This document shows positions 1-12,700 of a stretch of 64,000 nucleotides of DNA, piece by piece. The stretch comes from Eutreptiella sp. 'Long Island Sound 2002' (lineage: Eukaryota > Euglenozoa > Euglenophyceae > Eutreptiales > Eutreptiaceae): positions 116,979,699-117,043,698 of the forward strand of contig OZ038380.1 in assembly GCA_964036045.1 (NCBI GenBank). The letters are read 5' to 3'. The notes below the pieces were generated by a model, which worked only from the letters and a program-made list of their open reading frames with translations, had not been told where the DNA came from and searched no databases. A program made the position numbers and the translations under genes. How positions within the stretch are numbered: the first letter of the stretch is position 1; every line of letters begins with the position of its first letter.

Positions 1-16
1 AAGTGAAAGGCTGTGA

Positions 17-442
17 TCAATCGCGAAGGCTTTGATGCTGCTGGACGGTGCCCCCTTCAAGGCCATCTCTGAGCGCAGTGAAGACTGGAAGTGCCAAGAA
101 TACTACCGGTGCCCCGGACCCCTGCAGTTCAGCACCGGAGATATGGACATCCCCCTGACCCTGAAGTATGAGCTCATCCCTGCCGGCGGCACCGACCCGG
201 ACCCTGCCAGCGCAGCCGAGCTGCAGCGAAAGCCTTTCGCCACTCAAACAGCGTTGGGAAGCCACCTCCACCGTCCGACTCCTGATTTCTGTTTGTCTGC
301 CTTGGAGAAGGAACGCCTTTCCTACACCCCGAGTACGCCTGCCTGTCTGCGAGGCCCGGTGAAGATTGAGTCCATGGGTGAGAGTCAGCGTGCACACCCC
401 AAGGACACCGTGATCATTCAGCAGAATTTCCCGAAGACCTAA
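17..442 (+). CDS. 3' end of a pyrophosphate-dependent phosphofructokinase (PFP)-like gene, partial
   Basis: The plus-strand frame is open from position 17 (after a TGA at 14-16) to the TAA at 440-442. Its first 50 residues contain LDGAPFK, a charged helix ending SEDWK, and CPGPLQF followed by LTLKYEL. These fit the conserved C-terminal end of PFP (diphosphate-fructose-6-phosphate 1-phosphotransferase), the cytosolic glycolytic enzyme that phosphorylates fructose 6-phosphate with PPi; its catalytic part would lie left of the window. The in-frame stop just upstream suggests that an exon begins here, and an AG at 27-28 could be the acceptor. About 90 residues after KYEL do not match the family as I know it; they may be a lineage-specific tail, or the true end may come earlier. 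The match rests on recognition of a short segment. Confidence 0.5.
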   Translation, partial: SIAKALMLLDGAPFKAISERSEDWKCQEYYRCPGPLQFSTGDMDIPLTLKYELIPAGGTDPDPASAAELQRKPFATQTALGSHLHRPTPDFCLSALEKERLSYTPSTPACLRGPVKIESMGESQRAHPKDTVIIQQNFPKT

Positions 443-2128
443 CCGACCCACACAGGCCGGGCTGACCTCCACTGACCCACCGCGGCACCACGCGAGACCA
501 CGGCACACCGCACCACAGCGCGCCACAGAGCAACGCACCACAACACGACGCGACGCGACGCGGCACAGAGCGGCACAACACGACACAACTGACCCTAACC
601 TGAGGGACTAACCGAAGCCAGCCACCGCACACCCGGGAAGGCGCCGCGCCACCACGCCACACACCAGCACCACAGGCCACACACGGGGCCACAGCGCGCC
701 AGGCGACAACGGTGACGGACCACCCAGAAGATTACAGCCGGCACCGCAGAGGGGTGAGGACACGAACAACCCCAGCCCCCTAACCCAAAACCACAAGCAG
801 CCGCCTGGCGCAGCCGCCCAGCCGGCAGAGCCAGGACCTAACCCAGCAGGAAGGGGCGCCGAGCCCACCGTGTACAAAGCCCACCCGACCCATGGGGCCG
901 GAACATGGCCACACAGAACGTAACTGAAGACAGCAGCCCGGAAGACAACACTGAATGCAGGCCAGTGCGTGCGCCAGCCCAGGGAAGGCAGAGGGAGGAA
1001 CAGGCAAGAAAAGAAAAAGGGGGGGGGAAGGGGAAAAGGCACGAAAACAGCCCACAGCCGCCCAACCACCCGCCAACACCACCACCGGCGGCCAGGCCCC
1101 CCCCCAGGAAAAGGAAAAAAGAAAAAAAAAAAAAGGGGGGACCCCCGCAGAGGCACAGGGGAACCACCCACCCAAAACCGGCAACACCAAGCCAGTAACA
1201 GCAGACCACGGGGAAGAGGGACACGGGAAAAAAAAAAAAAAAAAAAAGAGAGCCACCAGCCCAGCCCGAAAGAAAGGGGATGGAGGGACAGGGACCACAA
1301 AGCCCGGAAAAAAAAAAAAAAAAAGAAAAGAAAAAACCAAAGCGCAAAAAAAAAAAACACACCCTGACAACCCAGCCAAGACAGACAGGGCACAGGCGAG
1401 ACCCGGGCCCAGCACACACGCCCACACTGCGCGCCGGAACCAGAAACGGCGGGGGGCAAGCGGGGCGCCCACGAAACCACACACATCCCAAAAGCAGGCC
1501 GAAACCGAAGCCCAACCACGAACACCACAAACAGCCGACACTAGAGGGGCAACACCACAAATCGTACCCAAAAACACCAACCCAAGACCCCAGCCAGGAC
1601 TGACGGGGTTAGCAAAACCCGCACCAAACCGCCAACCGGACCCAAACACAAACACCACACAACAGTAGGAAACCCAGTGCCCACAGCCCGGGCACTGAGG
1701 CAGCCCGTGCCATGCAGGTGACCCGGCCAAACGAGATCCGGAGCCCGGGGGTAAGGCTGCATCCTAAGGCCTGCGCTGCTTTGGGACTCGAGGCGGAGCG
1801 TGCGACACCCAAGCACCTCGGAACCCTAGTACCAGGAACGGGCATGCACGCCTTGGGAAAGGGATACGCCAGGAAGTCCGGTGAACCCCTAGGGTTCCGC
1901 CCAAAGGAGAGGACGTGCGCAAGCACGGGGGCACACCCTCCTGGCGAGACAAGCAAGTCACGCTGGCGGCGATCAGCCCTCCCGGCGTAGCCCGGGGCCG
2001 CTTTGTTGGGGGCCAACAGTCAGGTCTAGCGGGAAGTAAGCCGCCTCCCCTCTTCACGCGCGAAGCCTCCTCCTGTTCGTCACAGGGGCGACGCCAGGGG
2101 GAACCATGGGGCGCCTCTCCACGACCGA
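443..2128. other. T-depleted, gene-poor stretch with A and G homopolymers
   Basis: The plus strand is built almost entirely of A, C and G from about 450 to 1700. T is rare, while A-tracts (near 1115-1133, 1230-1247, 1310-1324, 1346-1357) and G-tracts are common. Long Lys/Pro-rich frames on the plus strand and Phe-rich frames on the minus strand follow from this bias and show no protein character. From about 1700 to 2105 composition is more even and the stretch could be a 5' leader for the coding region that follows. I see no RNA gene or promoter here. Confidence 0.6.
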
Positions 2129-3214
2129 GTGCACCTACCTACCTACCTCCACCACCGTGGCCTCCACCTCTCGCACCCACAGCTCCCAGCCCTCGAAGCT
2201 GCAGCCCTGGCACGGGAAGCGTGGGCGGCGACAGCACCAGAGGAGGTGGCAGACTACCTCCGGCACACTTGCCGATGGTTCGACACCACCTCCGGCCGGC
2301 AAAACGGAGCACCCCACCCACTTAGCGCACTCCTCTACCCAGCATCCCCCCCCACCCCACACAGCTGAGGCCTCCGAAGAGCTGGGCGTCTTTTGCAAAC
2401 GCCCACCTGGCCGCCCCCAGTGAGACTGCCGCCACAGGGATGGACCCCGCTCACTGGCGCGCCTACGTCAGCGGCCTCGAGGCATGCCTCAGACAGGCGC
2501 ATCGCTGGCACAGCCGCGCCCCATCGACCCCGCGGAGACAGGGGAAATCACCCGCCACCGACATCCACCAGGCCAAGAAGGCCAAGACAGGCGAGGGGGC
2601 CCGCCAACGTGCCCGCAAACAGGGCGCGGCACCCCGAACGGGACCCTGGCCCAGCCACGCCGCACCACCCTGTTTCCAAAGCCCCGGGGCACATCAACAG
2701 CAACACCCTCACCAGCGCCCACTACGGCCACCGTACTGCAGCACCCTAATCCGGCAGCCCGGCCAGGGACGACTGCTCACACAAATCCATGCCGTACAGG
2801 AACCACCATTCACGCAGGGCCAGGGAACTTGGCGCCACCAGCACCATCACCACGCCCCCGCCCCCCCTGACCCCTACCCCCCGATGCCCCAATACTACAG
2901 CGACCCCCACCAGCTGCATCACCACCACGCCCCAGCGCAGCCGGCCCCGACAGGCCACCCACCCCACTTTGCGCACTACACCGCAGCACAACATCACGTG
3001 TACCACGGACACACCTACCACCAGCAACAGCCCTTACCACCTTTCCCACCAGCGCTGTGGTACCACACACAGCCGACACACCCTCACCACTACCACCACA
3101 CGGTCCAGAACCAGCTACCGCACCGAATGCACGTGCTGGCAACATTTGGGCAATCATACACCCCCATTCACCCGCGGAGGACCGTGCACGCGCACCAACA
3201 GCACCAGGGCCCAC
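2129..3214 (+). pseudogene. 5' part of an unknown Pro/His/Gln-rich protein-coding region, split by E1
   Basis: The frame starting with ATG at 2129 gives a helical, Ala-rich segment (EAAALAREAWAATAPEEV, then ADYLRHTCRWFDTT). It shifts by one base at the C-run near 2347-2355 into the frame of ATG 2440, which has HWRAYVSGLEACLRQ and then a long tract rich in His, Pro, Gln and Tyr. At 3214 it is cut by retrotransposon E1. With E1 and one CCAC copy removed, the same frame continues at 20470 with no stop. I do not recognise a family. Islands with Trp and amphipathic helices between low-complexity linkers suggest a former or present protein. The C-run slip may be a mutation, a tract-length variant or an assembly error. 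Confidence 0.4.
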
Positions 3215-6200
3215 TGACGCGTTCCCGTGGGGGGCCGGCCACGGGACGCTGCGGTGACACGCACAGGTGAGCAGGCAGGCAAAGCACTACGCTCACAAGG
3301 GCATCAATACGCTCGTGTCATGTGACAAAGCGTTTCAGGATCCTTGCCACTCTGCAACAAGGGAACGAAAGTATGTACAGCAACACATCAGGATATGTAC
3401 ACATGGGGTTAAGACTGGACTGGGGTAAGGGCATCAAGGGACAATAGACACTGAGTCCCAACTCATATCCCAATCCCAGGTCCGACCCTCTCAGTGGCTG
3501 GTGGGGGCGGGGGCTCGAACACAACCCATGCCCTGCTCAGTCCGGACCCTGAAACCCTGCCAATGGGGGAGGTGTGCCGCACAGCCAGGGGCGAGTTCCC
3601 GGGAACCAATGAGGTCCAAGGCTGACCAACAGTGGCTCCCTATGCTCCCTCAACGGCAGGTCCCACCTACCCTCTGAGCGAGAGATATGGCCCCGCCATT
3701 ATCACCTAGGAGTTGGTAGCCGAAAATGGGCTGTTTCAGCCCAAACTGATATTAGCTCAAAAATCTCCTAAATTGACCTCTCGTCCGGACCCGCCAGAGG
3801 TAGGGACGAGGCAACTGATCCTCTGCCCTTCGAGTACCAACTCCCTGGAGCCCTCACCCAACCTGGTTCTCTCTGAGGTCCGGGCATCAGGGCAACACGG
3901 ATTCGTCAAGTGGGGTCATGATGCCAAAATCACCAAAAATGGCATCATCCCCACGCGTGGCTCGCCCGGCCAGGGCAAGGCCAATGACTCACAGGATAGG
4001 AGGCAGGACCTGGGACTCATATCTGAGTGTACAACTTGAAATTAGGTCTAGGCTCCCTGTGGGCATAGAGGAGTGGGGCCGCCAATTGACCACACGGAAG
4101 GGGGAAATTCGGGTCCCAGAATGGGGTCATTTTGGCTGCTCAAAATGAGCCAAAATTCGGGGGTGCTCCCAATAGTATATCTCCACCCCCGCTTGGAGAT
4201 CGGATTCGCCATTTCATACGCCATCGACCGGGAGTTCAACGTAGACTCCCATGCACTTGGCCTCCAAAGATCTCTATGCCACTGAGCGTGGTGTCGATCC
4301 CAATTGGGTCCACAAATGCCAAAATGGCAAAATTGCCCACACTCACTTTGGGCTAGCGCCTTAACGAAGGTTGCTCCGCTTCGCCCACGTGGTGTGTGAC
4401 CCATGGGGACCATTATGCATAACACCCATGTCATATATGGTCCATTGGTCCATGCGTCTGGCGTGCACGGGTGGGCTCAACATAGTGCACGGCGGGCAGC
4501 AAAGGTGGAAAATTGCTCAAAATGGCCAAAAATGCGCACACTCATGGTTAGGGGCAAATGAGGCACATGCCCGACTTGGACCGGAGTGTGCCATACGATT
4601 GGTATCAAGTCATATGTGTCCAACATGTCTTTTGGGCGTTGCCCAACTCCTCCGGTTTTGGGAATGGCAGGGTCGCCAAGTGAGCCCATGATTTGGGATA
4701 GTCCCAAATCGCCAACATGGCGGCCACGGTATGCCAAGCCCAAGAGGAGTTATTCGCTGGGTCCAAGATATGTTGGGAACCGAGGTATGTACCCACATAA
4801 CATACTTGGGTCATGATGTCAATTGAGCGCAACGTTGAGATACAAGGTCGCCACTTGACATCATGACGGGCCAAGAACGGCAAAATTGGCACAGAGACAC
4901 AAAAAAGTGCCTTGAAGGGCGCACAATTATATTATAATATCTTCGGCTTGGATCGTGCAATCAACTAATCCTTCTAAACACAATGACTTGACCTCAATGA
5001 CCTTCGATTCCACGTATGTGCTCCACTTGCGGCGCTTTGAAAGGTTACGAGCGCTACCTCTCAAGTGGGCACATGAAAATATGGAAAATTGCAAAACACA
5101 CAGCTTGCTCCCAACGCATCGCTTCGGGATCGCCACACAAGCTTCCCTTCACGAGGGTTAGGCTTGCAATTATTTGTAGGGACTATGGAGAAGGGGCTTG
5201 CAGAATATGAGGTCCATTGGCGGGCTTGGCTTGGAGCAATGGACTCGCCAAATGGGCACGCAACACAACACACGGCACATACTCCATATTGCCCAGAAAG
5301 GTAGCTCCCCCCACGATATGTCATGCCCCTCCAAGGGCATAACTTTGTGTCAATCGCTCATAGGAACTCAAGAAGAGTTCCTATGCAACACCAACACTCG
5401 CGCGCTACACTCGAAAGTTATCTTAACGCACGCAATATCATGGCCATAGAGTTACGACGCAAACTCTACCCTCTTGACCATGATCCATTACACTAGCGCG
5501 CACGTGTGGAGACGCAAGGCATATGATGCTTCCTAAATTACGTCGGGAGTATTGTGAATACATCCCACGTTTCCTTATTGTCATTCCTCGCAAGCAACAC
5601 GAGATATGGCCTTCACAAGTGGCCTCACGAATCAACTTTGTTTTGCCCATATCTTTAAGACAAATGAAGGGGAGGATAAAAGAAAAGTTGATTCGTGCAT
5701 AGGGAAGCACGTAGGTCCACTCGAAAGAGGTCAAATCAAGTGCGGGGATGTCGAAGTCGAAAATCCGATTTCGACATCCTGAAAAATTCGGATTAAGGTT
5801 GCGAGTGTAGAATGTGAAAATTGCGGATGCATCAACGCAATTCCTGAAGACTTTAGAGCCTTCGTCACAGATAGCGTTAAAATTTCCATTATAAACAGTT
5901 AAACTGGCGGTTACGGTAAAGTCGCAATCCAACCGCCAGCAGTCAAAACAGTGAATATCAGAACGGAAGCGTAAAAATTGACGGAAACAATATGAAAATA
6001 AAACCCTTTTGATTCCTGATATCCTGATATATAAATCTCCGCTGGCGGTGCATCGGTTGCCGATGCGGGACTTTACGGCACGGAACACGCTCCCGCCGGG
6101 CTCGCACCGGGCGTCAACGGGCGCCTTCCGTACATGGGGTTAGTGGACCGGAGACCGGTCTTCCCTTCCGTACATGGGGTTAGTGGACCGGAGACCGGTT

Positions 6201-6241
6201 GTATGCCCTAACCTGGCCATGGGGTTCTGGGTACTGCTTCA
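3215..6241 (-). repeat. E1 LTR (3' LTR in the sense of the element)
   Basis: This 3,027-bp direct repeat of 17439-20465 shares most of its sequence with the E2 LTRs. In its U3 half it carries a 14-base inverted repeat (5626-5639 and 5684-5697) and a second, 10-base one around 5748-5783. A 40-bp tandem duplication lies near 6128-6200, next to the outer end in element sense, and is absent from E2. The outer terminus reads TGAAGC in element sense. A 216-codon minus-strand frame (5438-6088) recurs in the other LTR copies. Confidence 0.95.
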
Positions 6242-6252
6242 CCCCCCTCCTT
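6242..6252 (-). other. E1 polypurine tract
   Basis: In element sense the eleven bases directly before the 3' LTR read AAGGAGGGGGG and abut TGAAGC. This is the expected position and composition of the plus-strand primer for reverse transcription. E2 has the same tract at 43746-43756. Confidence 0.85.
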
Positions 6253-7713
6253 AGAGCAAACCCTGGGGGGGGCTCGATAACACCACGCATGGCAGCGGGT
6301 ACCCAGGACCATCTCCTGAAGGGGGGGTGTCACATCCTCACTTCAGGCTGACTCGCAGGTTAAGCTGTCAAATCCCACAGTAAGACAAGTATGATGATGT
6401 AAAATCTTGTAGCGCATGTATAGTATCAAGTATCAAGTCCCGGGTCCTGGCGGCGATTGTTCGGCATCCAAAGGACCCGTTAACCCATACCAGGCGCACC
6501 GGGTGCCGGCTGCGACGGTCACCACCACAGTGGCAGTGGCATACACGGCCAACATAGGCGTCACACGACGACCGAGGTGGTCCCACAGGTCGAGAGCGAC
6601 CACAAAGATCCATCAGGCTACCCCAACCTTCCCAAGGCACGCCGACTGGGGAGAGTCCCCACGGGTCCTTCCTCGGGCGCACCATGTCCATATCAATACG
6701 ACGCGAGTCCAGAGTGATACAGCCGAACTCCTTAAGGGATCTTAAGGGAGCTCCTCCCTAAGGGATCGGGCATCAAGGCCGTCTTTTCCCTCGCCCTATT
6801 ACCACGAAGGCCATACATGAGGGAGTCCTCATGCAGTGTGGGCGGAGGCGTCGACTCCTCAAACGACCAGTTTCCCAGGCAGACTGACTGAGGTCAGGAG
6901 CACCGGAGGCTGCCATCAGACTGCAAGTGCGTCTGCGAGTCGGTAGGCTCACACTGGGACTGACAGTGGCAGACCGCTGGGAGTGTAGTCAGGCAACTGG
7001 GCCTCCCGCCTGGCGCCATCAGGATCTCCACATCACAGCGAATAGGGCACACGGTATCACGAGCACTCAAACAGTAGAATCTGTACTCAGGTACTGGTCC
7101 AGGCTGGACCAGGCTGTAAGAACATGTACACGGCGACTCAAGGCGCCTTTGTATACGATTCGCATCCCCTAAGGGGAAAAACAGTCCACATCTCAGTGAT
7201 GGGCCGACAAGACTCAACATACAGATGCACATATCCTGGGGGGCCAGGGAACCAAAGCAATAATCAGGTAAACAGGCGTGTAAACACACTCTGGACAGAG
7301 TGCCAAACCACGCCACGGTCAGGATAAGGCAAATGCAGGAGGGTGGACAGGATAACGCCTGAGTTCAGGCCATATATAGTCTCGAGACACACGTCGACTG
7401 GTCTGGATTCCGCAAGTGCCATGGAACCAGACCACACACCAAAAAACGCAACGTCGTATGGGCTTCAAGGCCCCAAGAGCTCAGAAAATATGAAGGTCAG
7501 TCGCCCTACCTGGTTTCCCAAGTATTCAGCAGGTGGGGAGTGACGAATAGAATTGAAAGAGAGGGGCCATCCTCCTCTGGATTCAGCAGGGGGGGGTGTA
7601 TGGCCACTCTGATGGCAGGTCACCGGAAGATGAGAGAAAGCAAGCAAGTGAGGGACGATCCGTCGGCCTCACAAGCGCCTCAAAGCACATCAGGGGAGAG
7701 CTCAGGGCGCTGA
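6253..7713 (-). other. E1 region between pol and 3' LTR
   Basis: About 1.46 kb follows the pol stop before the polypurine tract. E2 keeps the same region at 43757-45217 at high similarity. One sense-strand frame of 107 codons (6368-6691; E2 counterpart 43847-44182) is open in both copies, with a Cys/Trp/Arg-rich product and no motif I know. The antisense strand is also open there, so coding is not established. A G-run region near 7585-7600 lies close to the pol end. Confidence 0.6.
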
Positions 7714-9937
7714 TCAGGCACTCCTGGCTGCAATCGCCCGGGTGAGTGCTGCCAAGTCCGAAACGTGGATCTTGGTCTTGTGCTTGCGGATGTACTCCAT
7801 GAAGGGAGTATTGACCCGCGGCACGAACGAGGAGACGGGTTCCCAGGTATCGTGGAACGGCCCATAGCCTCGCCAACGAACCTTGAACTCCAGACCTCCG
7901 GGTGCCGAGGCTTTCGGACGCTGAGCCAGGATCTTCTCGACTGTATAGTCGTCCTGCTCCGCATAATCGTCGTCCGAGTCAGCCTCATGTGCGGCATAGC
8001 TCAGGGACACATGTTGGCCACGGAGGTCGGGTTCCCGCACACGGAGTTGACTCTCGTGGCGCTCCCGGAACTGTCTGTGACCCACACTGATGCGGTAGGT
8101 GTCCTCACCAATCCTGCGGACCACCTCGCCGGGTGTGAACCAGGTCTTGGTGCGGTGGGTGCCCATGGGGCGGGGTCTGATCACCCACACCGGGTCTCCA
8201 ACCCTGAACCTCTGCGCTGTCGAGCTTGGGGCGGACTTCGGACGCTCAGCATGCTCCTTCTCGAGCTGCTGGCGGATGTCCAGCGCCGTTTGCTCTTGCC
8301 GCGCGAAGAATTCCTTGGCATCCATGGCCATGCCATCACCAGACAAGGGAAGTCCCCTACCCAGGGGGTCCCTGCCGAACAGAATCTGGTGAGGGGACAA
8401 ACCGCCCGGAGTGGGGGTGTCATGATGGGCCTTCAGAGCAGGCCACATCTCCTCAAACCAGTTCCGACGTGGATTGGTGATGTGGATCTTGCGCAGCTTC
8501 TCGAACAGCTGCCGTCCAGCCACTTCAGCACGGCCGTTGGACCGGCTGAGATAGGCGACGCTCTTGGCATGACGTATTCCCATGAGGGAACACATAGCCT
8601 TGAACCAGCCACCAGTAAACTGGGGCCCTCGGTCACTGCAAATGGTGCGGGGAATGTCAAAGACGGTCAGCCAATGACGAATCATCATGACTGCCACTTC
8701 CTTGGCAAGCAACCCCTTTTTGCCTGCCGGAACGGCTACTACGTAGCCACTGTGGCGATCCACACAAAGAACCACACAGTCAAAGGTCTCCTTGCCAATG
8801 TGCACTTCAGGCATGGAGAAGACGTCCATGGCCACGCTCTCCATGGGCTGGTCAGGAACCGGGGTCCATTGGGCTTCCCCTTTGACGTTCCGGTTATCGG
8901 GATTGCAGGCCTGACAGACCGAGCAACCCTTCCTGACCTTCTTGATGGCGGTGTAGAGAACGATATGGTCGCTCTCGAACCGACGCTGCATGTCAAGAGC
9001 TTGCTTCTTGACCCCTGGGTGCAGCATGTGGTGGTGCCAAGCTTCACACAGCTCGAGCACCGGGGACTCTGGTACTAGCAGCTTACCATTCCGGTAGAGG
9101 TTGCCATCCTCGTCAGTCAGCCCCTTCGGCCACTTCTGCCCGTCATCAGGGTCGGTCACAGCCCGATACTCGGCCGCAAAGGCCTCAGACTTGGCGTAGT
9201 TGTCGGTCCAATCGTACTGGAGGCAAGACTCCGGGAAGAGGTGCTTGTCGGACTCAGCTCCCTCAGGGGCGAGTACTCTGACCGCTCTGCTCACCCTCGA
9301 CGCGAGGGGGGCATCCGCAGCCATGACGACGAAGCATTTAGCACCCTCCTCCCCCATCAGGCGCTCCATTTCAATGATCCTCTTGGCTTCAGCGGTCTTC
9401 GCCTCATCGCCATGGGCAGAGATATCCGTCATGCCCTTGCTGGCGGGATAGGCCCACCTACTGAGAAAGTCCGCCACGGTGTTATCCTTTCCAGGAATAT
9501 ACACAACCGTGAGGTCGAACTTGGCCAAGGTCTCATGCCATCTTGCCCGTCGGGAGGCGGGACCTGAGGGGGTGTCCACGTGCTCCTTGTGCCACGACTG
9601 CAGACTCTGATGGTCGGTGCAGACGGTGACGGGATGGAGGGCTATGTACCCAGCCCATTTCCTGAGAGCCATGACGATGACATACGCCTCCTTCTCACGG
9701 GGCGTCCACGTCCGTCTCTGGCCTTCCGCCAGGACTCGGCTCCAGAAGGCCACGGGCACGTGCCTCCCGTCGTCAAGCACTTGCTCCAACACAGCGCCAA
9801 TGGCGTAGTCGGAAGCGTCGGTGCGCAGGACGAACCCTCGGTCGGGATCCACGAGGTGCAGACCCACTGCGGATAGCAGCGCCTGCTTCATCCCCTCAAA
9901 GGCACGGTCGGACTCAGCTGTCCAGACCAGAGCCTTC
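7714..9937 (-). pseudogene. pol: E1 pol, C-terminal part: RNase H, integrase, chromodomain
   Basis: This is the second half of pol, cut from the first by a one-base insertion (an extra T in the plus-strand run at 9938-9940; E2 has one fewer). In order it has RNase H (RTDASDY, REKEAY, CTDHQSL), an integrase zinc-binding segment (HHHMLHPG and CSVCQAC) and an integrase core with D in AMDVFSMP, D in CSDRGPQF and E in RSNGRAEV. The last two are 35 residues apart (D35E). It ends in a chromodomain (EFKVRWRGYG, then DTWEPVSSFV), which tethers chromovirus integrases to chromatin. This half is otherwise uninterrupted to its TGA/TAG end, unlike the E2 copy, which is shifted just before the chromodomain. 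Confidence 0.9.
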
Positions 9938-12697
9938 TTTGGACCCCTTCTTGGTCTCCTCTCGGTTGCCCTTGAGCATGGTCGTCATGGGGGCTGCATA
10001 CTCGGCATACATTTTGATATACCCCGAGTAGTAGTTGCAGAACCCCAGATACGCCCGTAGCTCAGAGACCGTCTTGGGCTTTTCCCAGTGCTCAATTGCA
10101 GCCACCTTGCCAGGTATGGGCTTTCGCTGCCCGTTCCCGACTACGTGGCCAGCGAAGACCACCTCGCTTACCGCAATGGTGGCCTTGTCACTGCTGCCCG
10201 TGAGTTTGTGCCGAACCAGGAGGTCCAGCACTCGAGTGAAGTCCCTCTCGTGTGCCTCCAGGAGCTCCTCGTAGCTCATACTGGGGTCCCCGGACGCGAT
10301 GATCACGTCGTCCACGAAGGGGTCCGCACAGTCGCGCACCGGCTCAAGCAGGTTCTGCAGCATCCGCTGAAAAGCCGCATTGCCGTTGGTAACGCCCATG
10401 GGCATCACCTTCCACTGGAGAGGTCCAAGTGGGGTGCTCATGGCTGTGCAGGCACGGGACTCCTCGGCGAGAGGCATCTGATGATAACCATGTTTCAGGT
10501 CAATCACCGTGAAGATCCTCCGCCGGTGTTGCTTTTGCAGCATGTCCTCAATGAGGGGCAGCGTATAGCTGTCGTGCTGCGTTTGGGCGTTCAGGCCGCA
10601 GTAGTCGACCATGAGCCGCCACTCACCGGCAACCTTCTTGGGGACGACGAAGCACGGAGAGGCCCATTCGGAGTGGCACGGCTCGAGCCAGCCTCTCTGG
10701 ATGAAGTCACAGAGGATTTTCTCCATGGCCTCTTTCCTCTCGCCCCTCAGGGCAAACTCCCGGTGCCGATACACACGGGGGTCCTGCTTCAGTCGTATCT
10801 TGGCCTCGCCATACGGTCCACGCACCGGTGGGGGAAACACGGGCTTTCCGCTGAAGAAGGTATCCGCATACTTCTGCTTCAGCCTGGCCTTCAATGCCTG
10901 AATCTTGGGGCAATCGTCGGACTCCGCCTTGGCTTTTCCGGGCACTTGAACCACGGAGCTTACTTGAGGGGTAGCTACTCCGCTCGTCTTCGGCTCAGGC
11001 AGTCTTCCCAGGTGGCCCAAAGGGCCATCTCTGGTCTTGCCTCGGAATAGATCGCCGTAGGTGGGTGGGTTACCCCTGATTGGCTCGTCCTGGCTGGGGA
11101 GGTGGTCCGGTACCCTCCTTACGAAGGTATCTCCATCGTAGGAACCAGAGACGATCGAGTCCACTTCCCACCAGGCTTTGTCCTGGCCTTTGCCCTCACG
11201 CTGGTTTCCCCAGTCGTGAAAGGGTTGATCCATATACCCCTGAACCAGATCCCACTCCTCGTCAGTGAGGGGGTCTTTCGATTCCGATTCTTGGATGTTA
11301 ACAGAGGGAACCGCAAAGCATTGACGCCATGGCTCCGCTATGATGCGGTTGACACACACGAAGTCCGTGGCGTCGGCCTGATCAAGGCCCCCATCCACAT
11401 AGTGGAATTCTGTTGGCCATCTCTGGGGTGGCATGGGCTGTCCCTTAGCGTCCTGATAGACACTCTCTCCAGCCGGTAGGACGACCTTGTTTAAGGTCAT
11501 GTTGGTCAGTGAGGCTACCGAATGTCGGGTACTTTCCTCCTCGGTGCATCCCATAGGAACAACCAGCACTGCCTTGGAGCGGTCCTTGCGAATCTTCGCT
11601 ATCGCTCTTGGAATGTTCCAACGGGGGCAATGGATCCACATGAATACCTGATGCGGACCCCAGTGCTTCTTCCACGCGGAGTCCTGTGCGCTCCAGTACT
11701 TCTCACATACCCGAAGATGGGCGGAGGTTCCGGAAGAGAATGCATCCAGGGCCAGATCCGACGCTCCCAGGTCCGCGACCACTCGGTTCGCCACTTCCAA
11801 CATTACGCCGTACTCCTGGTTTGCTGGCCCTGTGGGCTCAGTATCCAGCGCGGCCACTTCGAGCTGATTGCGTTCGGGGTGGATCCATTGGCATTCCACA
11901 TGGTGCTCAGGTGACGAAAGCCACGAGAGCTGGTCGTCCTGGTACAGGGTCATGGAGGCCTGGGCCGGGAGGACGCCGGAGTCCGTCTCCATCATGAAGT
12001 CGTACCCGACGATCATGTCCCAGTCCATCTCGGCCTCGTAGAAGCGACCGTGCAGGAGGATTTCCTTGCCGAGGTCTGGGCGGCTCAGCTCACGATGGTT
12101 CACGAACCGCGGCCCAATTGCCGCTTCCTTCGTGCCTCCCACCATGTACTGGCCGTTCGCGTCCTTCAGCCTGACAGGTTTCCGACTGTCGGTAAGACAC
12201 TCTGGTGGAAGTAGGCCAGCCTTGACCAAGCTGACTTGAGCTCCCGTGTCGACCAACACGTCGAAAACCTTTTCCACTTCCCCGCATAAGGCACGGACCT
12301 TAAGATGCAACTGCCGCTCGCGACCGACACGGCGCACGGCGTGCAAACTCAGGATCTCCGGCCGCTCCAGAAGCTCAACAAGCGACTGGTGCAGGTCGTG
12401 GACAATGGGCTCAGGCTGCCCATCTGCAGCATCCAGCTGCGGTCCGGGTGATCCTCCGATACTCTCGGACAGATCCTGTAGTACATCAAACACATTCTTG
12501 GTCGCGAAGGACGGACGGGTGCAAGGGTTCGTGCCTTCACTTGCCCCCACCCCGCCTCCGCGACTGGGTGCCGGACCGGGCCTTTTGCCCGCGGCAGTCC
12601 CTTTGTGCTTATCGACTCCCGACTGGGATGGTTCGGCGCTTCCCACGTCACCATCCTGCGACCGCCCTAGCTGGGGCCCTTGGCTGCAGGGGCTCCG
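9938..12697 (-). pseudogene. pol: E1 pol, N-terminal part: protease, MTase-like domain, RT
   Basis: The frame follows the gag UAG at 12698-12700 without a break. Domains in order: aspartic protease with VDTGAQVSLV (about 12240), a domain with DAFSSGTSAHLR and KAVLVVPMG (about 11545-11770) discussed under E2, then RT with the palm motifs IDLKHGYHQM and FVDD. The conserved VDYR segment of RT reads VDYC here, so Arg is replaced by Cys. The frame runs into a short shifted tail after KKGSK because of the extra T at 9938-9940, separating RT from RNase H. No ATG opens pol, in keeping with expression as a gag fusion. Confidence 0.9.
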
Positions 12698-12700
12698 CTA
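12698..12700 (-). promoter_or_regulatory. E1 gag terminator UAG, candidate readthrough site
   Basis: In element sense the gag frame ends in UAG followed by CGG AGC CCC, and the next codons are in the same frame and run directly into pol. The same stop and following codons are present in E2 and, with AGG for CGG, in the diverged E3. A CCCUAGC segment that includes the stop can pair with GCUAGGG about 25 bases downstream. Readthrough itself is inferred. Confidence 0.6.

Noticed and set aside
955-1668. Lys/Pro-rich frame on the plus strand and Phe-rich frames opposite
   Set aside because: They are by-products of A-tracts and T depletion, with no protein-like segment.
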